A DNA stretch of 64,000 nucleotides from NCBI RefSeq assembly GCF_009760925.1, contig NZ_VRLV01000002.1, positions 930,001 through 994,000 on the forward strand, in the 5' to 3' direction. Positions 31,849 to 43,086 of this stretch are shown one piece after another. The notes under the pieces were generated by a model that saw only the letters and a list, made by a program, of their open reading frames with translations, did not search any database and was not told the origin of the DNA. The position numbers were made by a program, and so were the translations under genes. This DNA is from Nonomuraea typhae. GTDB taxonomy: Bacteria > Actinomycetota > Actinomycetes > Streptosporangiales > Streptosporangiaceae. The number at the start of each line of letters is the position of its first letter. Within the stretch, counting starts at the first letter, position 1.

Positions 31849-34455
31849 TCAGGCCAGGCGCCTCGGGCCGCCGTCCTGGCGCGGCCCCGGAGGCGTCCTG
31901 AGCACCGCCCTGGCCGCCAGCACGATCACCTCGAACTCCCCCACCAGCACCTGATCCAGGTCCAGCCGGGCCACCTCCGGCAGGTCGTGCGCCAGGCGGC
32001 CCACCCTGACCAGCAGGCGCTCCAGCGCCTCGACGGCCACGGGCGGGTAACCGTACTCGCCGAACAGCAGCGGCGCGGCGCGGACCGAGCGGACGAGCCC
32101 CGCGGCGTCCTCCGGGGTCAGCGGCGCCAGCCGGAAGCCCTCGTCCTCCAGCAGCCGGGCGGTGACCTCGCCGAGCCCGAAGGAGACGACCGGGCCGAAC
32201 GCCGGGTCCTCGGTCACCCCCACCACCGTGGGCACCGCCGGCTGGGGAACCATGTGCTGGACGGCCAGCTCCACGTCCTCGCCGTACTGCCCGGCCAGCT
32301 CGGTGAAGGCGGCCCGGACGGCCTCCGGCGTGCCCAGGCCGAGGCGGACGGTGCCGGCCCGGCGGGCCGCCTCCGCCCCGGTGACCTTCACCACGACGGG
32401 CCAGCCGAGCTCCTCGGCCACTTCGACCGCCTCGTCCGCGGTGCGCACCACGGGCGCGGGCCAGACGGTGATGCCGTAGCGGGCCAGCAGCTCGGTGGCG
32501 TCGATCTCCACCGGCCCGTCCTCGGCGGCGGAGACCAGCTCGCGGGCGGCCTCGGTGTCGACGTCGGCCAGCTCCGGCGGCGTCCCCGCCGGGTGGGCCA
32601 GCCAGGCGGCGTAGCGGACCACGTGGGCCAGCGCCCTGACCGCCTCCTCCGGGGCCGCGTACGAGGGGATCGAGCCGCGGGCCGGGGTCTGGCCGACGCG
32701 CAGGCCCGGATGCATGCCGAGGTGCCCCTGGAACGTGGCCAGCACCGGCTTGCCCGAGCCCTGCGCGACCTTCAGCAGCTCGGCGGCGACCCCGTCGGTG
32801 TCCCCGGGGATCGGCGGCATGTAGACGACCACGGCCGCGTCCACCTCGGCGTGGGCCAGCACGCCGGCGAGAGCCGTACCGAACTCGGCCGGAGCGGCGG
32901 CGGCGCCGAGGTTGACCGGCGGGCGGGGCTCGAGACCGGCGTCGGCGCAGGCGTGCACGGCGAGCAGGCCGAGCGCGTCGGAGTTGGTGACCAGGCCCAC
33001 CCGGGGGCCCGCGGGCAGGGGCTGGTGGGCCAGGAGCTGGCCGACGTCGAAGAGCTGGATGAGGTCGTCCACCCGGATCAGCCCGGCCTGGGCGAACAAC
33101 GAGCTGATGGCCGAGTCGGGCAGGCGCAGGGCGCGGGCGGAGTGGCCGGCCGGGGAGCCGCCGCTCTTGACCGCGACGATCGGCTTGCGGCGGGCGATCC
33201 GGCGGGCCAGGCGGGTGAACTTGCGCGGGTTTCCGAGGGATTCGAGGTAGAGGAGGATGACCTCGGTGCTGTCGTCCTCCTCCCAGTACTGCAGGAGGTC
33301 GTTGCCGGAGACGTCGGCGCGGTTGCCGGCCGAGACGAACGCCGAGATGCCCATGCCGCGCTGGGCGACCCGCTGGAGCAGCGCGGTGCCGAGCGCGCCC
33401 GACTGGCTGAAGAAGCCGACCCGGCCGCGGCCGGGCAGGGTGGCGGCCAGGGTCGCGTTCAGGCGGACCGCCGGGTCGGTGTTGGCGATGCCGAGGCAGT
33501 TGGGGCCGACCACGCGCAGCCCGTAGGAGCGGGCGATGCGGGCGACCTCGTCCTGGCGGGCGCGGCCGTCGGCGCCGGTCTCGCCGAAGCCGGAGGAGAC
33601 CACGACCAGGCCGTGGACGCCCTTCTCGGCGCACTCCTTGACCACGTTGACGACGCTTTCGGCGGGGACGGCCACGACGGCCAGGTCCACCTCGCCGTCG
33701 ATGGCGCCGACGCTCGGGTAGGCGCGCACGCCGGCGACCGCCCGCACCTCGCGGTGGACGGGGTAGACGGGGCCGGTGAAGTCGGCGGCCAGCAGGTTGC
33801 GCAGGACGGTCTGGCCGACGCCGCCGGGCTCGCGCGAGGCGCCGATGACCGCGACCGAGCCCGGGGTGAGCAGGCGCTCGATCGAGCGGGCCTCGGCGCG
33901 GTGCTCGCGCGAGGCGGTCACCTCGGCCGAGGTCTCGGTGGGCGCCAGGTCGAGCGTCATGCGGACCACGCCGTCGGCGAAGGCGCTCTGCGCGGTGTAT
34001 CCGGCCTGGCGCAGGACGCCCATCATCTTCATGTTGGCGGGCAGCACGTCGGCGATGAACGTCTCGATGCCGTTCTCGCGGGCGGTGGCGGCCAGGTGCT
34101 CGAGCAGGACGGAGGCGACGCCGCGGCCCTGGTGGGCGTCCTCGACGAGGAAGGCGACCTCGCCCTCGGTGGCGCTGACCCGGTCGTAGCGGATGACGGC
34201 CACCATCTCGGTGCCGATCGTGGCGATGAGGGCGACCCGGTTGGCGTAGTCGACGTTGGTGAACCAGGTCACTTCCTTGTCGGACAGCTTGGGCCGCGGA
34301 CCGAAGAAGCGGAAGTAGATGGATTCGTCGGACAGCCGCGAATAGAACGCCCGCAGGCGGTCGGCGTCCGCCGGGCGGATCGGGCGCACGTGGGCGGTGC
34401 CGCCGTCCGCCAGAACGACGTCGGCCTCCCAGTGGGCCGGATACTGTGCCTCCAC
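31849..34455 (-). CDS. Pat-type protein lysine acetyltransferase with acyl-CoA synthetase-like domain
   Basis: 868 residues from GTG 34455. The N-terminal GNAT domain (residues 15-165) has the acetyl-CoA loop VEDAHQGRGVASVLLEHL. Next come ADP-forming acyl-CoA synthetase modules: a CoA-binding Rossmann part (VAVIGASREPGGVGQTVLRN), a ligase-CoA part (GFFSQSGALGTALLQRV) and a C-terminal ATP-grasp (GWPVVVKVTGAEAARRAGTV). Domain order GNAT first is typical of actinobacterial Pat homologues, which acetylate acetyl-CoA synthetase and other enzymes. The synthetase part is usually regulatory rather than catalytic. Confidence 0.93.
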   Translation of the reverse strand: MEAQYPAHWEADVVLADGGTAHVRPIRPADADRLRAFYSRLSDESIYFRFFGPRPKLSDKEVTWFTNVDYANRVALIATIGTEMVAVIRYDRVSATEGEVAFLVEDAHQGRGVASVLLEHLAATARENGIETFIADVLPANMKMMGVLRQAGYTAQSAFADGVVRMTLDLAPTETSAEVTASREHRAEARSIERLLTPGSVAVIGASREPGGVGQTVLRNLLAADFTGPVYPVHREVRAVAGVRAYPSVGAIDGEVDLAVVAVPAESVVNVVKECAEKGVHGLVVVSSGFGETGADGRARQDEVARIARSYGLRVVGPNCLGIANTDPAVRLNATLAATLPGRGRVGFFSQSGALGTALLQRVAQRGMGISAFVSAGNRADVSGNDLLQYWEEDDSTEVILLYLESLGNPRKFTRLARRIARRKPIVAVKSGGSPAGHSARALRLPDSAISSLFAQAGLIRVDDLIQLFDVGQLLAHQPLPAGPRVGLVTNSDALGLLAVHACADAGLEPRPPVNLGAAAAPAEFGTALAGVLAHAEVDAAVVVYMPPIPGDTDGVAAELLKVAQGSGKPVLATFQGHLGMHPGLRVGQTPARGSIPSYAAPEEAVRALAHVVRYAAWLAHPAGTPPELADVDTEAARELVSAAEDGPVEIDATELLARYGITVWPAPVVRTADEAVEVAEELGWPVVVKVTGAEAARRAGTVRLGLGTPEAVRAAFTELAGQYGEDVELAVQHMVPQPAVPTVVGVTEDPAFGPVVSFGLGEVTARLLEDEGFRLAPLTPEDAAGLVRSVRAAPLLFGEYGYPPVAVEALERLLVRVGRLAHDLPEVARLDLDQVLVGEFEVIVLAARAVLRTPPGPRQDGGPRRLA

Positions 34456-34612
34456 AGCCCCGAGCGTAGACCTGCATCCCAGATGCCAAGACCGTTGGGC
34501 AACGCTTGTGCATCGACTGGGCACCTGTGTCCGGTCTCCGCCCCACGAGCTGGCCAAGAGCTGTTAGTTTTGCGGCGGCAGGCTTGTTGAGAAGACGCAA
34601 GGTGGTGGCCTC

Positions 34613-35506
34613 ATGACGCGGGTCGTCGTGGTGGGCGATCTCATGACCGACGCGGTGGCGCGCGCCCGTTATGCGCTCGCCAGAGCCAGCGACACCCCGG
34701 CGATCGTGACGATGCACGGTGGTGGATCGGGGGCCAACATCGCCTCCTGGCTGGCTGTGGAGGGCGCCGAAGTGGCCTTCATCGGCCGCAGGGGAGCCGA
34801 CATCACCGGCCGCAACCGCGACATGGAGCTGATGGGCTACGGCGTGGACGCCCGGCTCGTCATGGACCCGGAGCGCCCCACCGGCACGTGCGTGGTGCTG
34901 GTCACCCACAAGGGTGAGCGGACCATGCTCTCCGATCCCGGCGCCAACGCCGCCCTGTCGCCGGAGGACCTGCCCCGTGACCTGTTCACCGGGGGCAGCC
35001 ACCTCCACCTGTCCGGCTACACGCTGATCAACGAGGGCTCGCGCGACGCCGGGCTGGCCGCGCTCGACATGGCCCGGCGGGGCGGCATGTCGATCTCGGT
35101 CGACTGCTCCTCCTCCGCGCCGCTGGAGCGCACCGGGGCCGAACCGTTCTTCGAGTGGACCAGCGGCGCCAAGCTGCTGTTCGCCAACGTCGACCAGGCC
35201 AGGATCCTGACCGGCACCGAGGACCCCGCCGCGGCCGTCAAGAAGCTGACCGCGTTCTTCCCGCAGGTCGTGATCAAGATGAACGCCGAGGGCGCGCTGT
35301 GGTCCGCCAACGGGCGGCCGGAGTCGGTGCGCGCGGCCGCCGAGCCGGTCGACCGGATCGTCGACGGCACCGGCGCCGGTGACGCGTTCTGCGCGGGCTT
35401 CCTCCCACCGTGGCTGTCGGGCAAGCCGCCGGCCGAGGCGCTGGCCGCGGGCAACCGCCTGGCCGCCAAGGCGATCATCCACCTGGGCGCCCGCCCCCGG
35501 CTCTGA
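34613..35506 (+). CDS. PfkB-family carbohydrate kinase
   Basis: 297 residues. N-terminal PfkB motif GGGSGANIASWLA and C-terminal VDGTGAGDAFCAGFL, whose Asp is the catalytic base and GAGD the anion hole. It phosphorylates a sugar or nucleoside-like substrate with ATP; ribokinase-type subfamily. It is divergent from the pat gene with a 157-base shared promoter region. RecQ converges from the other side with a 15-base gap. The substrate is unknown. Confidence 0.9.
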   Translation: MTRVVVVGDLMTDAVARARYALARASDTPAIVTMHGGGSGANIASWLAVEGAEVAFIGRRGADITGRNRDMELMGYGVDARLVMDPERPTGTCVVLVTHKGERTMLSDPGANAALSPEDLPRDLFTGGSHLHLSGYTLINEGSRDAGLAALDMARRGGMSISVDCSSSAPLERTGAEPFFEWTSGAKLLFANVDQARILTGTEDPAAAVKKLTAFFPQVVIKMNAEGALWSANGRPESVRAAAEPVDRIVDGTGAGDAFCAGFLPPWLSGKPPAEALAAGNRLAAKAIIHLGARPRL

Positions 35507-35521
35507 GTCGCCGTCAGCCGG

Positions 35522-37603
35522 TCATGACGTGGTGGCCAGCGCGAACGGCAGCACCGCCGGGGCCCCCGCATGACGGATCAGGGCGGCCCCCAGGGTCATG
35601 GTCCAGCCGGTGTCGATGCGGTCGTCCACGAGCAGCACGGGCCCGCCGCACTGCGCGATCGCGGCGCCCAGTTCCTTGGGCATCGCCAGCGTGGCCCGGA
35701 TCGCCTGAACCCGCTTGGCGCTGTTGTACTGGCTGCCCGGCGACCCCGCTCGGTACCCCAGCTCGCCCAGGTACGTCAGGCGGCCGACCTGGGCCAGCCG
35801 TTCGGCGAAACCGCGCACCAGCGCGGGCCGTGACCCGGACGGCACGCTGACCACGGCCACCGGCCGCTCGCGCCAGTCCCAGGCGGCGAGCACCTGCACG
35901 ACGGCCTTGAACATCTCGTCGGTGATCACCCCGTCGCCGCCGGCGAACAGCTCGCGCAGCCGGTTGCCCCACCCGATGTCGGTCAGCCGCCCGAGCGCCC
36001 GGCCGGGTTCTGCCCCGAGTTCGGCCTTGATGCGGCCGGAGAGGTCGGCCAGGCCGGTCGGCCACTGCCTGCGCGCCTCGATCTCGACGCCGGGGCGCAC
36101 CAGCCGTTGCCGTGCGGACTCGACGGCGCCGGCGGCGACCTCGGCGGAGCGGTGCCGGCCCGTGCAGTTGTCGCAGCGGCCGCACGGCGTGGCCGCGTCG
36201 TCGTCGAGGAGCCTGCGGAGGTATTCCTCGCGGCACTCGGTGGTGCTCTGGTAGGTGAGCATGGCCTCCTGCTCGGCCCGGCGCTCGGCGGCGATGCGGG
36301 CGTAGCGTTCGGCGTCGTATTCCCAGGGCCGCCCGGTGGCCTCCCAGCCGCCCTTGACCCGCCGGACGGCCCCGTCGACGTCGAGGACCTTCAGCATCAT
36401 CTCCAGGCGGCCGCGGCTGAGGTCGACCCGGCTCTCCAGCGCGGGCGTGGACAGGACGCCGCCCTCCTCCAGCGCGGCCAGGGTGGCACGCACCTGCGGC
36501 TCGGGCGGGAAGGCCAGGGAGGAGAAATAGGCCCAGATGTCGCGGTCCTCGGTGCCCGGCAGCAGGATGACCTCGGCCCGCTCGACCCCGCGCCCGGCCC
36601 GGCCGACCTGCTGGTAGTAGGCGACGGGCGACTGCGGTGCGCCCACGTGGATGACGAAGCCGAGGTCGGGCTTGTCGAAGCCCATGCCGAGCGCGCTCGT
36701 GGCGACCAGCGCCTTGATCTTGTTGGTGAGCAGCGCCTCCTCGGCCGCCAGCCGTTCGGCCGGGTCGGTCTGGCCGGAGTAGGCGGCCACCTCGTGACCC
36801 TGCTCGCGCAGGTGGCCGGCGATCTCGTGGGCGGCGGCGACGGTGAGGGTGTAGACGATGCCGGAGCCGGGCAGCTCGTGCAGCGTCTGGGCCAGCCAGG
36901 CCAGCCGTTGCTCGGCGGTGGGCAGCTTGACCACGCCGAGGTGCAGGCTCTCACGCTCCAGCGGGCCGCGGAGCACCAGCGTGTCCCCGCCCATCTGCTC
37001 GGCGACGTCGCGGGTGACCCGGGCGTTGGCGGTCGCGGTCGTGGCCAGGACCGGGATGCCCGGCGGCAGTTCCTCGAACAGCGTGGCCAGCCGCCGGTAG
37101 TCGGGCCGGAAGTCGTGCCCCCAGTCGGAGATGCAGTGGGCCTCGTCGACGACCACGAGCCCGGCGCTCTCGGCCAGCTCGGGCAGGACGTTGTCGCGGA
37201 AGTCGGGGTTGTTGAGCCGCTCGGGGCTGACCAGCAGCACGTCGACCATGCCGTCGGCGACCTGCTCGTAGATCCGGTCCCAGTCCTCCGGGTTGGCGGA
37301 GTTGATGGTGACGGCCCTGATCCCGGCCCGCTCGGCGGCGGCGATCTGGTTGCGCATGAGCGCCAGCAGCGGTGAGACGATGACCGTGGGCCCCTCGTCC
37401 ATGGCGCGCAGCAGCCCGGTGGCCACGAAGTAGACGGCCGACTTGCCCCAGCCGGTCCGCTGCACCACCAGCACGCGCCGCCGCTCCACGACGAGCGCCT
37501 CGATCGCGGCCCACTGGTCGTCGCGCAGCCGCGCGTGCTCCCCCGCGAGCGCCCTGAGTCTCTCCTCTGCCTCTTCGCGCAGCGCGACGGTGTCGTCAAA
37601 CAT
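35522..37603 (-). CDS. RecQ-family DNA helicase with phosphoribosyltransferase-like C-terminal domain
   Basis: 693 residues from ATG 37603 (AAGGAC upstream). SF2 motifs: Walker A QRTGWGKSA (Lys54), DEAH at 153-156 followed by the RecQ CISDWGHDFRPDYRRL loop, and motif VI QQVGRAGRG. The RecQ zinc cysteines are present (TECREEYLRRLLDD, then PCGRCDNCTG). The last 200 residues are not HRDC: they end VLLVDDRIDTGWTMTLGAAL, the PRPP-binding loop of type I phosphoribosyltransferases as in ComF. Such fusions occur in actinomycetes. It unwinds 3'-tailed DNA; the role of the extra domain is unknown. Confidence 0.92.
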   Translation of the reverse strand: MFDDTVALREEAEERLRALAGEHARLRDDQWAAIEALVVERRRVLVVQRTGWGKSAVYFVATGLLRAMDEGPTVIVSPLLALMRNQIAAAERAGIRAVTINSANPEDWDRIYEQVADGMVDVLLVSPERLNNPDFRDNVLPELAESAGLVVVDEAHCISDWGHDFRPDYRRLATLFEELPPGIPVLATTATANARVTRDVAEQMGGDTLVLRGPLERESLHLGVVKLPTAEQRLAWLAQTLHELPGSGIVYTLTVAAAHEIAGHLREQGHEVAAYSGQTDPAERLAAEEALLTNKIKALVATSALGMGFDKPDLGFVIHVGAPQSPVAYYQQVGRAGRGVERAEVILLPGTEDRDIWAYFSSLAFPPEPQVRATLAALEEGGVLSTPALESRVDLSRGRLEMMLKVLDVDGAVRRVKGGWEATGRPWEYDAERYARIAAERRAEQEAMLTYQSTTECREEYLRRLLDDDAATPCGRCDNCTGRHRSAEVAAGAVESARQRLVRPGVEIEARRQWPTGLADLSGRIKAELGAEPGRALGRLTDIGWGNRLRELFAGGDGVITDEMFKAVVQVLAAWDWRERPVAVVSVPSGSRPALVRGFAERLAQVGRLTYLGELGYRAGSPGSQYNSAKRVQAIRATLAMPKELGAAIAQCGGPVLLVDDRIDTGWTMTLGAALIRHAGAPAVLPFALATTS

Positions 37604-37666
37604 GGTGTCCTTGTTATCAGCCCGCACCGACGAAAGCACAATCATCGGGTACGGCAGGCCGCCACG

Positions 37667-38524
37667 CTAGACCGGCGGCGGGGCGGGGCTCGGCTCGACG
37701 ACCGGAGCCGGCGCCGGGCAGGCCCGCTTGCCGTTCACGAGCTGGGCCGTGGTCAGCACCGGGGCCGGGTCCGACGGGTGGGGGAAGCACACGTCGGGGT
37801 TCAGGACGCGCCGCAGCATCTTCGGCCGGTTGGTGATGACCCCGTCCACCCCGGCCAGCATCAGCCTGCGCATGGCCGGCCGCTTGTTGACCGTGTAGGC
37901 CATCACCTTGAGCCCGAGCTGGTGGGCCTGCCGTACGTAGTCGGGCGTGATCGTCCGGTGCTTGACACTCACGTAGTTCGCGTAAGCCGCGATCGCCGGC
38001 AGATCCGCCGCAGCCGGCGTGCCCAGGACCGCCCGCTCCCCTCTGGTCTGGAACGCCTTGATGAACTGCCAGTCGAAGCTCTGCACGATCGTCACCGGCG
38101 GCGCCAGCGTCATCATGGCGGCGAGGCGGGCGCCGATGTCCGGCGTCTGCACGGGCTGCTTGACCTCCAGCAGCAGGCCCGGCCCGCCTTTCATGGCCTC
38201 CAGGACCTTCTCCAGGGTCGGCACGGGCTCCCCTGCGAAGCGCGGGTCGAACCAGCTTCCGGCGTCGAGGCGGCGGATCTCCTCCAGGGTGAAGTCGCGC
38301 ACCCGCCACGGGGTCCGGTCGGGGAAGACCTCCTCGACGTTGGTGGTGCGGGCCAGGGAGGCGTCGTGGATGACCACGAGCCGGTCGTCCTTGGTCAGGT
38401 GGACGTCCAGCTCGTACAGGTCGGCTCCGGCGGTCCGGGCGGCGCGGAAGGCGGCCAGGGTGTTCTCCGGCGCGACCCTGGGCGCGCCGCGGTGGGCCAC
38501 GATCAGCGGGTCCGGATCAAACAT
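37667..38524 (-). CDS. Glycerophosphodiester phosphodiesterase
   Basis: 285 residues. GDPD family motifs: His11-Arg12 in VAHRGAPRVAPENT, Glu38-Asp40 in YELDVHLTKDD, and His53 in VIHDASLART, forming the metal site and acid/base pair. The TIM-barrel end (VMAYTVNKRPAMRRLMLAGV, then DGVITNRP) is typical. It cleaves glycerophosphodiesters to glycerol-3-phosphate and an alcohol. A proline-rich C-terminal tail is present, and there is no signal peptide. It lies 63 bases upstream of recQ on the same strand. Confidence 0.93.
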   Translation of the reverse strand: MFDPDPLIVAHRGAPRVAPENTLAAFRAARTAGADLYELDVHLTKDDRLVVIHDASLARTTNVEEVFPDRTPWRVRDFTLEEIRRLDAGSWFDPRFAGEPVPTLEKVLEAMKGGPGLLLEVKQPVQTPDIGARLAAMMTLAPPVTIVQSFDWQFIKAFQTRGERAVLGTPAAADLPAIAAYANYVSVKHRTITPDYVRQAHQLGLKVMAYTVNKRPAMRRLMLAGVDGVITNRPKMLRRVLNPDVCFPHPSDPAPVLTTAQLVNGKRACPAPAPVVEPSPAPPPV

Positions 38525-38601
38525 GATCCCTATTCGAGCGCATCGGGCGAGCTATGTCCCGGAGGACATGCCGAAGCGATCGATAAGGGTATTCGTCCAG
38601 T

Positions 38602-39096
38602 TCAGAGCTCTACAGGGTGAAGTTGCCCGGTACGCACGTCGTAGATGGCGCCGCCGACGGGCAGCGGGTGCGGGAAGAACGGGGTGGTCCGGATCCGGGT
38701 GAGGTCGTGGCGCAGGGCCGCCTGCTGGTCGGGGACGGTGTGGAACTCCAGGCTGCGGGTGTCCACGCCCTGTTCCTGGGTCAGCGCGTGCACGTCGGCG
38801 TCGGTGACCTTGGACATGCCGCAGTCGGTGTGCGGCATGACCAGGACGCGTTCGACGCCCAGGAGGTAGACGGCCAGGACGAGGGTGCGCAAGACGTCGT
38901 CGGTGACGCGGGCGCCGGCGTTGCGCAGGATCTTCGCGTCGCCCGGCGCCAGGCCGAGCAGGCCGAGAGGGTCGATGCGCGAGTCCATGCAGGTCACCAC
39001 CGCGAGCCCGCGGGCCGCGCGGCCGCTGAGGTCCGAGCCGGAGAACCTGGCGGCGTACTCGGCGTTGGCGGCAAGCAGGTCGTCGAACTCACTCAT
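38602..39096 (-). CDS. Beta-class carbonic anhydrase
   Basis: 164 residues from ATG 39096. Zinc ligands are Cys36, His89 and Cys92, with the Asp38-Arg40 dyad in CMDSR and PHTDCG. It interconverts CO2 and bicarbonate. The sequence belongs to the short beta-CA clade common in actinobacteria. Its terminator region and the GDPD gene lie downstream (78-base gap). Supply of bicarbonate for acyl-CoA carboxylases is a general role. Confidence 0.92.
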   Translation of the reverse strand: MSEFDDLLAANAEYAARFSGSDLSGRAARGLAVVTCMDSRIDPLGLLGLAPGDAKILRNAGARVTDDVLRTLVLAVYLLGVERVLVMPHTDCGMSKVTDADVHALTQEQGVDTRSLEFHTVPDQQAALRHDLTRIRTTPFFPHPLPVGGAIYDVRTGQLHPVEL

Positions 39097-39235
39097 GAAG
39101 AGATAATCCCGCACGCCCGTTTCATCAGGATTTCCGGGGTCCAGCGACGGGCTGGACTTGGCGAACGTCCCACGATCATCGATGACTGTGCGTGATGATG
39201 TCGTTGCCCCGTGTACATGATCGAAGAAGGTTTCC

Positions 39236-39538
39236 GTGAGTAGGTCAGAAACGCTCGCCGCCTACCTGCGTTCGCAAGCGCGCCGCCGCCTCGACCGCGT
39301 CGAGTCCAACGACGGCGGCAGAAACGCGCGTGGCGCGCTCGCGCTGCTCGACGCCGCCGCCTACGCCGACAGCCTGCCGGACGACGACCCGCTCATCTCG
39401 ATGCTCGACCGGGCGGGCTGCTTCGGCCCGCTCGGCTGCGAGGATTTCGACCCAGGTGAGGCCGGCGCCCGCCTGATCCGCGGCTGGGAGAACGGCGAGC
39501 CGCACGAGCTGCTCCTGGCCCTCCCGACTGTCGGCTGA
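39236..39538 (+). CDS. Small unknown helical protein
   Basis: 100 residues, GTG start with AAGAAGG upstream. The N-terminal half is basic and helical (ETLAAYLRSQARRRLDRVES), followed by ALALLDAAAYADSLPDDDPL and a GCFGPLGCEDF motif with two cysteines. No known family was recognised. It is cotranscribed with the VOC gene 15 bases downstream. The VOC neighbour gives no clear clue to function. Confidence 0.72.
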   Translation: MSRSETLAAYLRSQARRRLDRVESNDGGRNARGALALLDAAAYADSLPDDDPLISMLDRAGCFGPLGCEDFDPGEAGARLIRGWENGEPHELLLALPTVG

Positions 39539-39553
39539 CTTCGGGGTAGAAGT

Positions 39554-39936
39554 ATGGACATGACAGGCATAGCCACGTTCCGTACCACTGTTCTCGACTG
39601 TCCCGACCCCATCGAGCTGGCCAGGTTCTACTCCCAGCTCCTCGGCTGGCCCGTCGAGAGCGAGGACGACCCGACCTGGGTCGTGGTCACCGAGGGCGGC
39701 TCCCCTCGGCGGCTGGCCTTCCAGCTGGCCGAGGACCACCAGCCGCCGGACTGGCCGAACCCCGACAAGCCCCAGCAGCTGCACATCGACGTCACCGTGG
39801 ACGACCTGGACCTGGCCGAGGACCAGGTCCTGAAGATCGGGGCGCACAAGCACGAGCACCAGCCGAGCGAGGACGGCACCTTCCGCGTCTTCCTCGACCC
39901 GGCCGGTCACCCGTTCTGCCTGTGCGTGGACGTGGA

Positions 39937-39940
<4 letters not shown>
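39554..39940 (+). CDS. VOC family protein
   Basis: 128 residues. A glyoxalase-like fold with TTVLDCPDPIELARFYSQLL, then LLGWPVESEDDPTWVVV, LHIDVTVDDLDLAEDQVLKI and a C-terminal FRVFLDPAGHPFCLC. This is the actinomycete subgroup often annotated as VOC/glyoxalase resistance-like. The His of LHIDV and Glu/Cys positions could bind metal. Its stop overlaps the stop of the converging GH3 gene by four bases. Substrate unknown. Confidence 0.88.
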
Positions 39941-42969
<3,029 letters not shown>

Positions 42970-43023
42970 GTCGCCTCCAGGGAATGGGTGGAGACCCATA
43001 GTGACCCGAATCCCGGCGTCCGG

Positions 43024-43041
43024 CCAGAGAGCGCTCTCTGG
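43024..43041. promoter_or_regulatory. Palindromic LacI-type operator upstream of the GH3 gene
   Basis: CCAGAGAGCGCTCTCTGG is a perfect 18-base palindrome with the central GAGAGCGCTCTC typical of LacI-family sites such as the cellobiose regulator CebR. It lies 55 bases upstream of the GH3 start. No LacI-family gene is in the window. Confidence 0.75.
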
Positions 43042-43086
43042 ATGGGCCCGGCGCCGGGTCCCCGCCTTTCGGCGGAGACCCGGGGC

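Noticed and set aside
31692..31901. Small plus-strand gene in the gap before the Pat gene
   Set aside because: Translation is proline/arginine-rich with no RBS and overlaps the Pat 3' end; looks non-coding.
31699..35482. Long antisense frames over the Pat gene and PfkB region
   Set aside because: Low-complexity Gly/Arg/Ala-rich translations without domains; they mirror well-conserved genes on the other strand.
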